Source: Pelomonas candidula
Lineage (GTDB): Bacteria > Pseudomonadota > Gammaproteobacteria > Burkholderiales > Burkholderiaceae_C
NCBI RefSeq assembly: GCF_043555985.1
Contig: NZ_JBIGIC010000003.1
Coordinates: 372,001 to 436,000 of the forward strand
Reading direction: 5' to 3'
DNA: 64,000 nt
Each line of letters starts with the position of its first letter. Within the stretch, counting starts at the first letter, position 1. A program made the position numbers and the translations under genes. Shown one piece after another: positions 27,118-35,267 of the stretch. The notes under the pieces were generated by a model. That model was not told the origin of the DNA. It made no database searches and saw nothing but the letters and a program-made list of their open reading frames with translations.

Positions 27118-28827
27118 TCAGATTCCACGCGCCTCGCCCGGTCGGCCCACATAGCCGCGCGGCACGGCGCCCAGCAGGCGGCGCGTGTAATCCTGCCGCG
27201 GCGCCGCGATCAGGTCGCCCGTGGCCGCCTGCTCGACGACGTCGCCGTTCTGCATGACCAGCACTTCGTCCGAGATGAACTTGACGACGGCCAGGTCGTG
27301 GCTGATGAAGATGTAGCTCAGGCCGAACTCGTCCTGCAGATCCTTCAGCAGGTTGAGCACCTGGGCCTGCACCGACACGTCCAGCGCCGACACGGCCTCG
27401 TCCAGCACCAGCACCTCGGGCTGCAGCGTCAGGCAGCGCGCGATGGCGATGCGCTGGCGCTGGCCACCGGAGAACTCGTGCGGGTACTTGGCCATGGCGG
27501 CCTCGTCCAGGCCCACCTTGCGCAGCAGCGCGATGGCAAGCGCCTCGCGCTCGGCGGTGTCGGCGCCGATTCCATGGATTTCCATCGGCTCACGCAGCGT
27601 CTGGCCGATGCTGAAGCGCGGGTTCAGCGAGGCGTAGGGGTTCTGGAACACGACCTGGATGCGCCGGCGCATGCGCTGCCAGTCGGCGCCCCCCATCTTC
27701 AGCAGGTCCTGGCCGTCGAACAGCACCTGGCCGGCCAGGGTGCCACCCGTCTGCTCGTGCAGGCGCAGCAGCGCCAGGCCCATGGTCGTCTTGCCGGAGC
27801 CGGACTCGCCGACCACGCCCAGCGTGTGGCCGCGCCTGAGCTTGAAGCTGACGCCCTTGACCGCCTTGAACTCGCGACGGCCGAACAGGCCCTCCTTCAG
27901 CCAGAAGCTCTTCTGCAGGCCCGTCACCTCCAGCACGACGGGCGCGTTCGCGTCCTTGGCCTTGACGGCGGTGGACGCGGCGCGGCCGGCAATGTGGTCG
28001 TCGATGACCATCAGCCGCGCCGGGTTCTCGGTCAGCGACGGGCGGCAGGCCAGCAGCGCCTTCGTGTAGGCGTCCTGCGGGGCGTTGAAGATCTGCTCGA
28101 CCGGCGCGGTCTCGCGCACCTGGCCGTGGCGCATGACGACGACGCGGTCCGAGATCTCGCCGACGACGCCCAGGTCGTGCGAGATGAACAGCAGACTCAT
28201 CTTGTGGCTGTCCTTGAGCCGCGCCAGCAGCTCCATGACCTGGCGCTGGATGGTCACGTCCAGCGCCGTCGTCGGCTCGTCGGCGATCAGCAGCCTCGGG
28301 CTGCAGGCCAGCGCCACGGCGATCATGACGCGCTGCTGCTGGCCGCCCGACATCTCGTGCGGGTAGGCGCGCAGGCGCCGCTTCGGCTCGGGGATGCCGA
28401 CCTCGTGCAGCAGTTCCTCGGCGCGCACCAGCGCCTGGCAGCGACTCATCCCCAGGTGCTTCATCAGCGGCTCGCAGATCTGCGTGGCGACGTCGAACAC
28501 CGGGTTCAGCGAACTCATCGGGTCCTGGAAGACGCAGGCGATGTCCTTGCCGCGGACGGCCTGCAGCTCGCGCGTGGACGCCCGCAGCAGGTCGCGGCCC
28601 TGGAAAAGGATGCGGCCCTCTCGCTCGGCGTTGCTGGGCAGCAGGTTGAGGATGGACATGGCCGTCACGCTCTTGCCCGACCCCGACTCGCCGACCAGCG
28701 CCACGGTGCCGTTCTCCGGCACGTCGAAGCTGATGCCCTTGACGGCCAGCGCACGCTGCATCTGACCGCCTTCCTTGCCCATGCGGAAGGCGACCTTCAG
28801 GTCTTGGATGCTCAGTAAAGGGCTCAT
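27118..28827 (-). CDS. yejF: Peptide ABC transporter, fused double ATPase (YejF type)
   Basis: 569 residues from the ATG at 28827. There are two ABC domains in one chain. The first has ALVGESGSGKSVTAM, MSGGQQQRVMIA and LIADEPTTALD; the second has GVVGESGSGKTTMG (near residue 345), FSGGQRQRIAIA and LVLDEAVSALD. Both look catalytically intact. This is the YejF/DppD-F fusion layout of oligopeptide importers, where it energises two permeases in the inner membrane. The permease genes lie upstream on the same strand, separated by a 171-bp gap that contains the interspersed repeat. Further N-terminal extension to 28881 would start inside that gap and is unlikely. Confidence 0.93.
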   Translation of the reverse strand: MSPLLSIQDLKVAFRMGKEGGQMQRALAVKGISFDVPENGTVALVGESGSGKSVTAMSILNLLPSNAEREGRILFQGRDLLRASTRELQAVRGKDIACVFQDPMSSLNPVFDVATQICEPLMKHLGMSRCQALVRAEELLHEVGIPEPKRRLRAYPHEMSGGQQQRVMIAVALACSPRLLIADEPTTALDVTIQRQVMELLARLKDSHKMSLLFISHDLGVVGEISDRVVVMRHGQVRETAPVEQIFNAPQDAYTKALLACRPSLTENPARLMVIDDHIAGRAASTAVKAKDANAPVVLEVTGLQKSFWLKEGLFGRREFKAVKGVSFKLRRGHTLGVVGESGSGKTTMGLALLRLHEQTGGTLAGQVLFDGQDLLKMGGADWQRMRRRIQVVFQNPYASLNPRFSIGQTLREPMEIHGIGADTAEREALAIALLRKVGLDEAAMAKYPHEFSGGQRQRIAIARCLTLQPEVLVLDEAVSALDVSVQAQVLNLLKDLQDEFGLSYIFISHDLAVVKFISDEVLVMQNGDVVEQAATGDLIAAPRQDYTRRLLGAVPRGYVGRPGEARGI

Positions 28828-28858
28828 GTCAGTTGTCCGCCGCACGACGGTTTTGCGG

Positions 28859-28993
28859 GCCGAGCGCCGGGCCGCTCCCAAGCCGGCCCGCCTGGGCGAT
28901 GTGCTTGCGGCTCAATGCCGCAAGCATCGCCGTCCCCTCGGGGGATCGGCTGGACAGGCCCGCGCTCAGCGCGGCCTGACCGGACGAGGGGCT
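28859..28993. repeat. Interspersed intergenic repeat, long copy
   Basis: This 135-bp element shares its two ends with the copy at 21836-21934. Its middle contains CTTGCGG-CTCAATG-CCGCAAG and other hairpins. It separates the YejE and YejF genes within what should be one operon, so it may act as an RNA structure that tunes downstream expression. A 16-bp fragment of the left end (TGGGAGCGGCCCGGCG) also occurs, in the other orientation, at 15633-15648. Confidence 0.75.
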
Positions 28994-28998
28994 CACAG

Positions 28999-30021
28999 TC
29001 ATTCCAGGCCCCGCAACTTGGGATCGAGCGCGTCGCGCAGCGCGTCGGTGAACAGCGCGAACGCCGTGACGAACACGGCCATGAAGGCGGTCACGGCGGC
29101 GAGCTGCCACCAGTAGCCGAGGATGAGCTCGTTCTGCGCCTCGCCCAGCATCGTGCCCCACGACACCTGGTCGACGCTGACGCCCAGCCCCAGGTAGCTG
29201 AGGATGACCTCGCTCTTGATGAAGCCCACCACGTGCAGCGACAGCTGCACCAGCACCACGTGCGACACGTTGGGCAGGATGTGGCGGAACATGCGCGCCC
29301 CGCGGCTCGCACCGATGGCCTCGGCCGAGCGCACGTACTCGCGCACGCGGTGCTTGATGAACTCCGCGCGGATGAGCCGGTAGATGCCGGTCCACCCGCT
29401 CAGCGCCAGGATGCCGACGACCGCACCGATGCCGCGCGGGAAGATGGCCGCGAACGCGAAGATCAGCAGGATGCCCGGGATTGCCGTGAACACGTTGTAG
29501 ACCCACTCCAGCAGGTCGCCCACCCAGCCCCCGAAGAAGCCCGACACGGCGCCCAGCACGGTGCCGATCAGCGTCGCGACGACGGCCGCCGCGAGCCCCA
29601 CGAAGATGGTCACTTCGGCGCCCTTGACGACCTTGGCCAGCACGTCGCGGCCCAGCCGGTCGCCGCCCAGCGGCAGTGTCTCGGCGCGCACCAGCTCCTC
29701 GGTCTTGAAGGCCTTGGCGCGTTCGGCCCACTCGGCGTAGCGCGGCGCCAGCGGGTCGATGTCCGACAGGTCGACGTTGGGCCCCTTGGGCGCGGCGATG
29801 GTGCCGGTGTCCTCGGCCGGCTGCGGGCCCAGCAACGTGGGCGGCGCGTTGGGCACGCCGATCTCCTGCTGCCAGCCCGACGCGACGAGGTTGGTGGCGG
29901 CCAGCAGCACGACGACGAGGAAGACGGCAACGACGGCCATGGCCGCCATGCCGACACGGTCGGTCCGCAGACGGCGCCAGGAGGCGGCCCAGACGCCGCC
30001 GGAAGAGGCAGGCGCGCTCAC
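28999..30021 (-). CDS. yejE: Peptide ABC transporter permease (YejE type)
   Basis: 340 residues. It has an N-terminal membrane span (AMAVVAVFLVVVLLAATNLV), a periplasmic segment with LGGDRLGRDVLAKVVKGAEVT, then five more spans. The family sequence GWTGIYRLIRAEFIKHRVREYVRSAEAIGASRGARMFRHILPN contains the EAA loop that docks on the ATPase. DppC/YejE family. The start overlaps the YejB stop by 4 bp (30018-30021), so the two permeases are coupled and probably made in equal amounts. Confidence 0.92.
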   Translation of the reverse strand: MSAPASSGGVWAASWRRLRTDRVGMAAMAVVAVFLVVVLLAATNLVASGWQQEIGVPNAPPTLLGPQPAEDTGTIAAPKGPNVDLSDIDPLAPRYAEWAERAKAFKTEELVRAETLPLGGDRLGRDVLAKVVKGAEVTIFVGLAAAVVATLIGTVLGAVSGFFGGWVGDLLEWVYNVFTAIPGILLIFAFAAIFPRGIGAVVGILALSGWTGIYRLIRAEFIKHRVREYVRSAEAIGASRGARMFRHILPNVSHVVLVQLSLHVVGFIKSEVILSYLGLGVSVDQVSWGTMLGEAQNELILGYWWQLAAVTAFMAVFVTAFALFTDALRDALDPKLRGLE

Positions 30022-30956
30022 TTGAGCACCACCCGGGGATCGACGACCTTGTAGAGCACGTCGACGGCCAGGTTGACCACCATCGTCAGCGCGGCCAGGT
30101 AGATGGAGAAGGCCTGGATGACCGGGTAGTCGCCGCGATTCACCGCGAGGTAGAGCTCACGCCCCAGGCCCGGGATGGAGAAGAACACCTCGATGAGGAA
30201 GCTGCCCACCAGCACGCCGGGCACCAGCACCGAGACGTTGGTCAGGATGGGGATCAGCGCGTTGCGCAGCACGTGCTTGAGCAGCACGGTGCGCTCGGTC
30301 AGCCCCTTGGCGCGGGCGGTACGCACGTAGTCGTGGCCCAGCTCATCGAGGAAGAAGCTGCGGTACAGGCGGATCTGCGGCGCCAGCGACACGGCCACGG
30401 CGACGAGGATGGGCAGCGGCGCGTAGGTGGTGAGGTTGGTCCAGGTGCTGGCCGTCCAGCCCTGCACCGGGAACCAGCCGAGGCGGAAGGCGAACAGGTA
30501 CTGCGACAGGATCACGTAGACCAGCAGCGAGACGGACACCGCCACCGTCGTGCAGATCATCACCGCGCGGTCGGTCAGGCTGCCGCGCACGGTGGCCACC
30601 GCCAGCGCGAACGGGATGGCCAGCAGCACCTCCAGGATGAGGATGGGCACGGTCACCGTCAGCGTGGCCGGCAGCCGCGTGGCGAACAGGTGCGCCACCG
30701 GCTCCTGGGTGGCCCAGCTCTTGCCCCAGTCGAAGGTGACGATCTGCTTCAGGAAGATCAGCAGCTGCTCCCAGACGGGCTTGTTGAGGCCCAGCTGGTC
30801 GCGGATCGCCTCGATCTGCTCGGCGCTGGCATTCATGCCGCCGAGGATGATGGCCGGGTCGTTGCCAAACTTCTTGAACAGGAAGAACACCAGCAGCACG
30901 ACCCCCACCAGCGTCGGGATCATCTGCCACAGGCGTCGCACGAGATAGGCCGCCAT
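30018..30956 (-). CDS. yejB: Peptide ABC transporter permease (YejB type)
   Basis: 312 residues from the ATG at 30956. The opening MAAYLVRRLWQMIPTLVGVVLLVFFLF is the usual DppB/YejB first span. The rest has five further spans and the EAA loop DYVRTARAKGLTERTVLLKHVLRNALIPILT. The ORF can be opened to 31166 but that would pass over the divergent start at 31096. It is about 50 residues shorter than E. coli YejB, closer to DppB. First gene of the three-gene minus-strand operon, divergent from the two binding-protein genes. Confidence 0.9.
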   Translation of the reverse strand: MAAYLVRRLWQMIPTLVGVVLLVFFLFKKFGNDPAIILGGMNASAEQIEAIRDQLGLNKPVWEQLLIFLKQIVTFDWGKSWATQEPVAHLFATRLPATLTVTVPILILEVLLAIPFALAVATVRGSLTDRAVMICTTVAVSVSLLVYVILSQYLFAFRLGWFPVQGWTASTWTNLTTYAPLPILVAVAVSLAPQIRLYRSFFLDELGHDYVRTARAKGLTERTVLLKHVLRNALIPILTNVSVLVPGVLVGSFLIEVFFSIPGLGRELYLAVNRGDYPVIQAFSIYLAALTMVVNLAVDVLYKVVDPRVVLK

Positions 30957-31095
30957 CGGGGCTCCTAGAAACCACAAACCCCGCCGGAACCGAGGGGTTA
31001 CAACAGAAAACGGGGCGCAGTCTATGCGAGCGGCGCTGGTGACGCCCCTGACGGTTTCACTAGACTCCGCGCTTCTCCGAGCAAGCGCCCCCGCG
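30957..31095. promoter_or_regulatory. Divergent control region of the peptide transporter
   Basis: This 139-bp gap separates the permease operon (minus) from the two binding-protein genes (plus) and must hold both promoters. It contains the inverted repeat AACCCC...GGGGTT at 30977-30999. That could be an operator or a 5'-leader hairpin. No regulator gene is adjacent. Confidence 0.45.
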
Positions 31096-32889
31096 ATGAA
31101 GCTTCCCGTCCTGTTGAGCGGCCTCCTGCTGGCCGGCACGCTGGTCTCCGCCCAGGCGGCCGACAAGGTGATGCGCTACGCCTTCAAGGTGGCCGAGACC
31201 GGCTTCGACCCCGCGCAGATCTCCGACAAGTACTCCAAGGACATCGCCGGTGCCATCTTCGACGCGCCGCTGGAGTACGACTTCGGTGCCCGGCCCTTCA
31301 AGCTGCGCCCGGCCACGCTGGCCGAGATGCCCCAGGTCAGTGCCGACTTCAAGACGATCACGATGCGGGTCAAGCCCGGCATCTACTTCTCGGACGACCC
31401 CGCCTTCAACGGCAGGAAGCGCGAGCTGACCGCGGCCGACTACGTCTACAGCCTCAAGCGCCACTACGACCCGCGCTGGAAGAGCAACAACCTCTACCTG
31501 CTGGAGAACGCACAGATCCTCGGGCTGTCCGAACTGCGCCGCGAGCTGATGAAGGCGAAGAAACCCTTCGACTACGGCCGCGAGGTCGAAGGCCTGAAGG
31601 CGCTGGACCGCTACACCTTCCAGGTCAAGCTGGGACTGGGCGACCCGCGCTTCGTCCACCAGTTCGCCGACCCCGGCTTCCTCGGCGCCGTCGCGCGCGA
31701 GGTGGTCGAGGCCTACGGCGACCGCATCATGGAGCACCCGGTCGGCACGGGCGCCTTCCGCCTCGTCGAGTGGCACCGCAACTCGCGCATCGTGCTGGAG
31801 CGCAACCCCAACTTCCGCGACCTGCGCTACGCCGAGATCGCGCCGCCCGACGCCAGCGACAAACTCAAGGCCGAGGTGGCCGCGCTGCAGGGCAAGAAGC
31901 TGCCCATCGTGGACCGCGTCGTCGTCAGCATCGTCGAGGAGGCGCAGCCGCGCTGGCTGTCCTTCCTGCGCGGCGAGGCCGACGTCATCGAGGAAGTGCC
32001 GATCGACTTCGCCACCGTCGCGATGCCCGGCAACCAGCTCGCGCCCAACCTCGCCCGGCAGGGCATGACGATGACGCGCTATGCGCGCGCCGACGTGTCC
32101 TTCAGCTACTTCAACATGGAGGACCCGGTCGTCGGCGGCTACACGCCCGAGAAGATCGCGCTGCGCCGCGCCATCAACCTGGCCGTGGACCTGGACAAGG
32201 AGATACGCCTCGTGCGCCGCGGCCAGGCCATCAAGAGCCAGGGCCCGATACCCACCGTGGTGTTCGGCCACGACCCGGCCTTCAAGTCGGAGATGAGCGA
32301 GTTCAACCTCGCCAAGGCCCGCGCGCTGCTGGACCTGTACGGCTACAAGGACCGCGACGGCGACGGCTGGCGCGAGCTGCCGGACGGCAAGCCGCTGCTC
32401 ATCGAGTACTCGACGCTGGCCGATGGCGAGCGCCGCCAGCTCGCCGAGCAGTGGCAGAAGAACATGAAGGCGCTGGGTGTGCGCTTCACGATCAAGATCG
32501 GCAAGTTCCCCGAACAGCTCAAGGCCGCCAACGCCGGCAAGCTGCAGATGTGGATGGTCGGCTGGGTCGGCACGACGCCCGACGGCGACACCTTCCTCGC
32601 GCTGGGTTCCAGCAAGGCCAAGGGGCACGCCAACAAGACCCGCTTCGACCTGCCGGCCTTCGAGGCGCTGTACGACCGCCAGAAGGCCTTGCCCGATGGC
32701 CCCGAGCGCCAGGCCGCCATGAACGACGCGCAACGCCTGCTGGTCGCCTATGCGCCCTACAAGTTCCACGTCCACCGCGTCTTCACGGACATGGCCCAGC
32801 CCTGGGTGCGCGGCTACAGCCGCAACCTGTTCGTGCGGGACTTCTGGAAGTACATCGACATCGACCCCGACACCCAGCCCCAGTCATGA
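31096..32889 (+). CDS. Peptide ABC transporter substrate-binding protein, family 5 (copy 1)
   Basis: 597 residues from the ATG at 31096, chosen because it places a clean Sec signal (MKLPVLLSGLLLAGTLVSAQA) at the N-terminus. Family 5 solute-binding features include YAFKVAETGFDPAQISD, the GIYFSDDPAFNG strand, RELTAADYVYSLKRH, and EHPVGTGAFRLVEWHRN. It should capture peptides in the periplasm and hand them to the divergent permeases. It overlaps the next gene by ATGA (32886-32889). The two proteins are clear paralogues through their whole length. Confidence 0.92.
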   Translation: MKLPVLLSGLLLAGTLVSAQAADKVMRYAFKVAETGFDPAQISDKYSKDIAGAIFDAPLEYDFGARPFKLRPATLAEMPQVSADFKTITMRVKPGIYFSDDPAFNGRKRELTAADYVYSLKRHYDPRWKSNNLYLLENAQILGLSELRRELMKAKKPFDYGREVEGLKALDRYTFQVKLGLGDPRFVHQFADPGFLGAVAREVVEAYGDRIMEHPVGTGAFRLVEWHRNSRIVLERNPNFRDLRYAEIAPPDASDKLKAEVAALQGKKLPIVDRVVVSIVEEAQPRWLSFLRGEADVIEEVPIDFATVAMPGNQLAPNLARQGMTMTRYARADVSFSYFNMEDPVVGGYTPEKIALRRAINLAVDLDKEIRLVRRGQAIKSQGPIPTVVFGHDPAFKSEMSEFNLAKARALLDLYGYKDRDGDGWRELPDGKPLLIEYSTLADGERRQLAEQWQKNMKALGVRFTIKIGKFPEQLKAANAGKLQMWMVGWVGTTPDGDTFLALGSSKAKGHANKTRFDLPAFEALYDRQKALPDGPERQAAMNDAQRLLVAYAPYKFHVHRVFTDMAQPWVRGYSRNLFVRDFWKYIDIDPDTQPQS

Positions 32890-34682
32890 GACTCCTCCTC
32901 GCCGCGCTCACCACCTGCCTGGCCCTGGCCGCGCCCGCCCGCGCCGCCGAGCCGCTCAAGACGCTGCATTACGCCTTCCGGGTCGCCGAGACCGGATTCG
33001 ATCCGCCGCGCCTGTCCGACATCTACTCGCGCACGGTCACGGCCCACATCTTCGAGTCGCCCTACACCTTCGACCCGCTGGCCCGGCCGGCCCGCCTGGT
33101 GCCGCTGATCGCCGCCGGCCCGCCCGAGATAAGCGCGGACTTCAAGACCTTCACGATCAAGCTCCGGTCCGGCATCTACTTCGCCGACGACCCGGCCTTC
33201 AAGGGCAGGAAGCGCGAGGTCACGGCCGCCGACTTCGTCTACAGCATCAAGCGCTTCGCCGACCCGGCGACCAACGCGCAGGGCTGGTCCAGCTACGAGG
33301 ACCAGGGCATCGTCGGCCTGGGCGAACTGCGCGAGCAGGTCCTCAAGAGCAGGAAGCCCTTTCCCTACGACACCGAGATCGAAGGCCTGCGCGCGCTGGA
33401 CCGCTACACGATCCAGGTCAAGACCCACGGCCCACGCCCCCGGCTCGTCGAGGCCATCTTCGCGGGCAACGACCTCTACGGCGCCGTCGCGCGCGAGGTG
33501 GTCGAGTTCTACGGCGACCGCATCATGGAGCACCCGGTGGGCACCGGCCCCTTCATGTTGAAGGAATGGCGGCGCAGCTCGCAGATGGTGTTCGAGCGCA
33601 ACCCCGGCTACCGCGAGCGCTTCTACGAGGCCCAGCCCGCCGCCGATGACAAGGAGGCGCAGGCCATCTACGCGAAGTTCAAGGGCCGCCGCATCCCGAT
33701 GATCGACCGCATCGTCGTCGACGTCATCGAGGCCGACCAGCCGCGCTGGCTGGCCTTCCTGAACGGGCAGCACGACTTCATCGAGCGCGTGCCCGAGAGC
33801 TTCATCACACAGGCGGCACCTGGCGGACGGATCGCCCCCAACCTCGCCAAACGCGGCATGCACGCGGTCTTCACCGTCGCGCCGGACATGACGCTGACCT
33901 GCTTCAACATGGAAGACCCCATCGTCGGCGGCATGACGCCCGACAAGGTCGCGCTGCGCCGCGCACTGTCGCTGGCCTTCGACGTGAACAAGGAGATCAG
34001 CTCCGCCCGCCGCGGCCAAGGGATGCCCGCGCAGGCGCCCATCCTGCCCAATACCAGCGGCTACGACCCGGCCTTCAAGAGCGAGATGAGCGACTACGAC
34101 CCGGCCCGCGCCCGCGCGCTGCTGGACATGTACGGCTACGTCGACCGCGACGGCGACGGCTGGCGCGACATGCCCGACGGCAGCCCGCTCGTGCTGACGC
34201 GCAACACGCAGTCCGATGCGCTGAGCCGCGCCCTCGATGAATTGTGGGATCAGGCGCTGCGCGCCATCGGCATCAAGCTGCAGCTCAAGGTCCAGCAGTG
34301 GCCCGAGAACCTCAAGGCCGCGCAAGCCGGCAACTACCAGATGTGGCCCGTGGGTTCGACCGCGGCATCGCCGGACGGCCAGGAGGCGCTGCAGCGCCTC
34401 TACGGCCCGTACTCGGGCACGCAGAACCTGCCACGCTTCAAGGACGCCCGCTTCGACGCGCTGTACGACCGCATGCAGGCCCTGCCCGACGGCCCCGAAC
34501 GCGACGCGCTGTTCAAGGAGGCCAAGCGCATCGCCGTGGCCTACATGCCATACAAGGTCCACGCCCACCGCATCGTCACCGACATCGAGCAGCCGGCGAT
34601 GACCGGCTTCTACCGCCCGCTGTTCTGGCTGGACTTCTGGCAGTTCGTCGACATCGACCCGGCGAAACAGCCTGTCCATTGA
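32886..34682 (+). CDS. Peptide ABC transporter substrate-binding protein, family 5 (copy 2)
   Basis: 598 residues with a signal peptide (MRLLLAALTTCLALAAPARA). Many stretches match copy 1 (YAFRVAETGFDP, GIYFADDPAFKGRKREVTAADFVYS, EHPVGTGPFMLKEW, NMEDPIVGGMTP), so it arose by tandem duplication. Differences are spread over the whole protein, as expected for an old duplication and perhaps a changed ligand range. Translation is coupled to copy 1. The duplicated binding proteins serve a single permease/ATPase set, as far as this window shows. Confidence 0.92.
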   Translation: MRLLLAALTTCLALAAPARAAEPLKTLHYAFRVAETGFDPPRLSDIYSRTVTAHIFESPYTFDPLARPARLVPLIAAGPPEISADFKTFTIKLRSGIYFADDPAFKGRKREVTAADFVYSIKRFADPATNAQGWSSYEDQGIVGLGELREQVLKSRKPFPYDTEIEGLRALDRYTIQVKTHGPRPRLVEAIFAGNDLYGAVAREVVEFYGDRIMEHPVGTGPFMLKEWRRSSQMVFERNPGYRERFYEAQPAADDKEAQAIYAKFKGRRIPMIDRIVVDVIEADQPRWLAFLNGQHDFIERVPESFITQAAPGGRIAPNLAKRGMHAVFTVAPDMTLTCFNMEDPIVGGMTPDKVALRRALSLAFDVNKEISSARRGQGMPAQAPILPNTSGYDPAFKSEMSDYDPARARALLDMYGYVDRDGDGWRDMPDGSPLVLTRNTQSDALSRALDELWDQALRAIGIKLQLKVQQWPENLKAAQAGNYQMWPVGSTAASPDGQEALQRLYGPYSGTQNLPRFKDARFDALYDRMQALPDGPERDALFKEAKRIAVAYMPYKVHAHRIVTDIEQPAMTGFYRPLFWLDFWQFVDIDPAKQPVH

Positions 34683-34786
34683 TTTCCGCGGCGGCATCCC
34701 ATCGAATCGACCGACTGTCGCAAGCCGCTGGCCTGCATGCGTGGCACCGCTAGGCTTCGCTCCATCAACACCAAAAGGAGCTCGAG

Positions 34787-35116
34787 ATGAACGACGCAGA
34801 AGAACTCAACAAGCTGGCCGACTTGCACGCCCGCGGCGTGCTCAGCGACGACGAGTTTGCCAAGGCCAAGGCCCGTGTGCTGGGCGGCCAGACGCCCCCC
34901 GGCTACGGCAGCGCGGCAGGCCCCAACATGGGCGCCGTCAACGGCCTGCGCCGCTCGCGCATGGACCGCTGGATCGGTGGCGTCTGCGGCGGCATCGCCC
35001 GCGCGACGGGGCTGGACTCGTGGGTCTGGCGCCTGATCTTCACGGTGCTGTTCCTGGCCTTCGGCAGCGGCGTCTTCCTGTACATCCTGCTGTGGATCTT
35101 CGTACCGGAAGAATGA
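34787..35116 (+). CDS. SHOCT-PspC domain membrane protein
   Basis: 109 residues with a good ribosome-binding site (AAGGAG, 7 bases upstream). Residues 1-30 are a SHOCT-like helical pair (LNKLADLHARGVLSDDEFAKAKARVLG). Residues about 58-107 are a PspC domain: RWIGGVCGGIARATGLDSWVWRLIF followed by a membrane span and the ending WIFVPEE. PspC proteins act in envelope stress, often sensing phage-shock conditions at the inner membrane. No other psp genes are nearby. Confidence 0.9.
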   Translation: MNDAEELNKLADLHARGVLSDDEFAKAKARVLGGQTPPGYGSAAGPNMGAVNGLRRSRMDRWIGGVCGGIARATGLDSWVWRLIFTVLFLAFGSGVFLYILLWIFVPEE

Positions 35117-35141
35117 GCCCACCCCGTGCGGCCTGACGGCC

Positions 35142-35157
35142 GCCCCCTCCAGGGGGC
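35142..35157. terminator. Hairpin after the PspC gene
   Basis: GCCCCCT-CC-AGGGGGC is a perfect 7-bp stem 25 bp after the stop at 35116. There is no T-run, so termination efficiency is uncertain. The rest of the 151-bp gap (35117-35267) is GC-rich with further small inverted repeats and must contain the promoter of the WS/DGAT gene. Confidence 0.4.
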
Positions 35158-35267
35158 ACGCCCAGCCGCCTGGCAAGGCGGGATCGGCGGGAGTCACCGG
35201 AGGGGTCAGCCCCGAGGGCCGTCAAGGGTTTCGTCGGTATGCTGGGCCGACAACACGGAGACAGCCG

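Noticed and set aside
24973..28818. A 1281-codon plus-strand open frame
   Set aside because: It is the mirror of the cyclase and YejF genes on the minus strand, has no domain, and is rich in Gln/Arg/Val as expected from GC-rich antisense frames.
28829..29731. A 300-codon minus-strand frame spanning the repeat
   Set aside because: It is out of frame with the YejE gene and its C-terminus is the translated interspersed repeat. It is not a gene.
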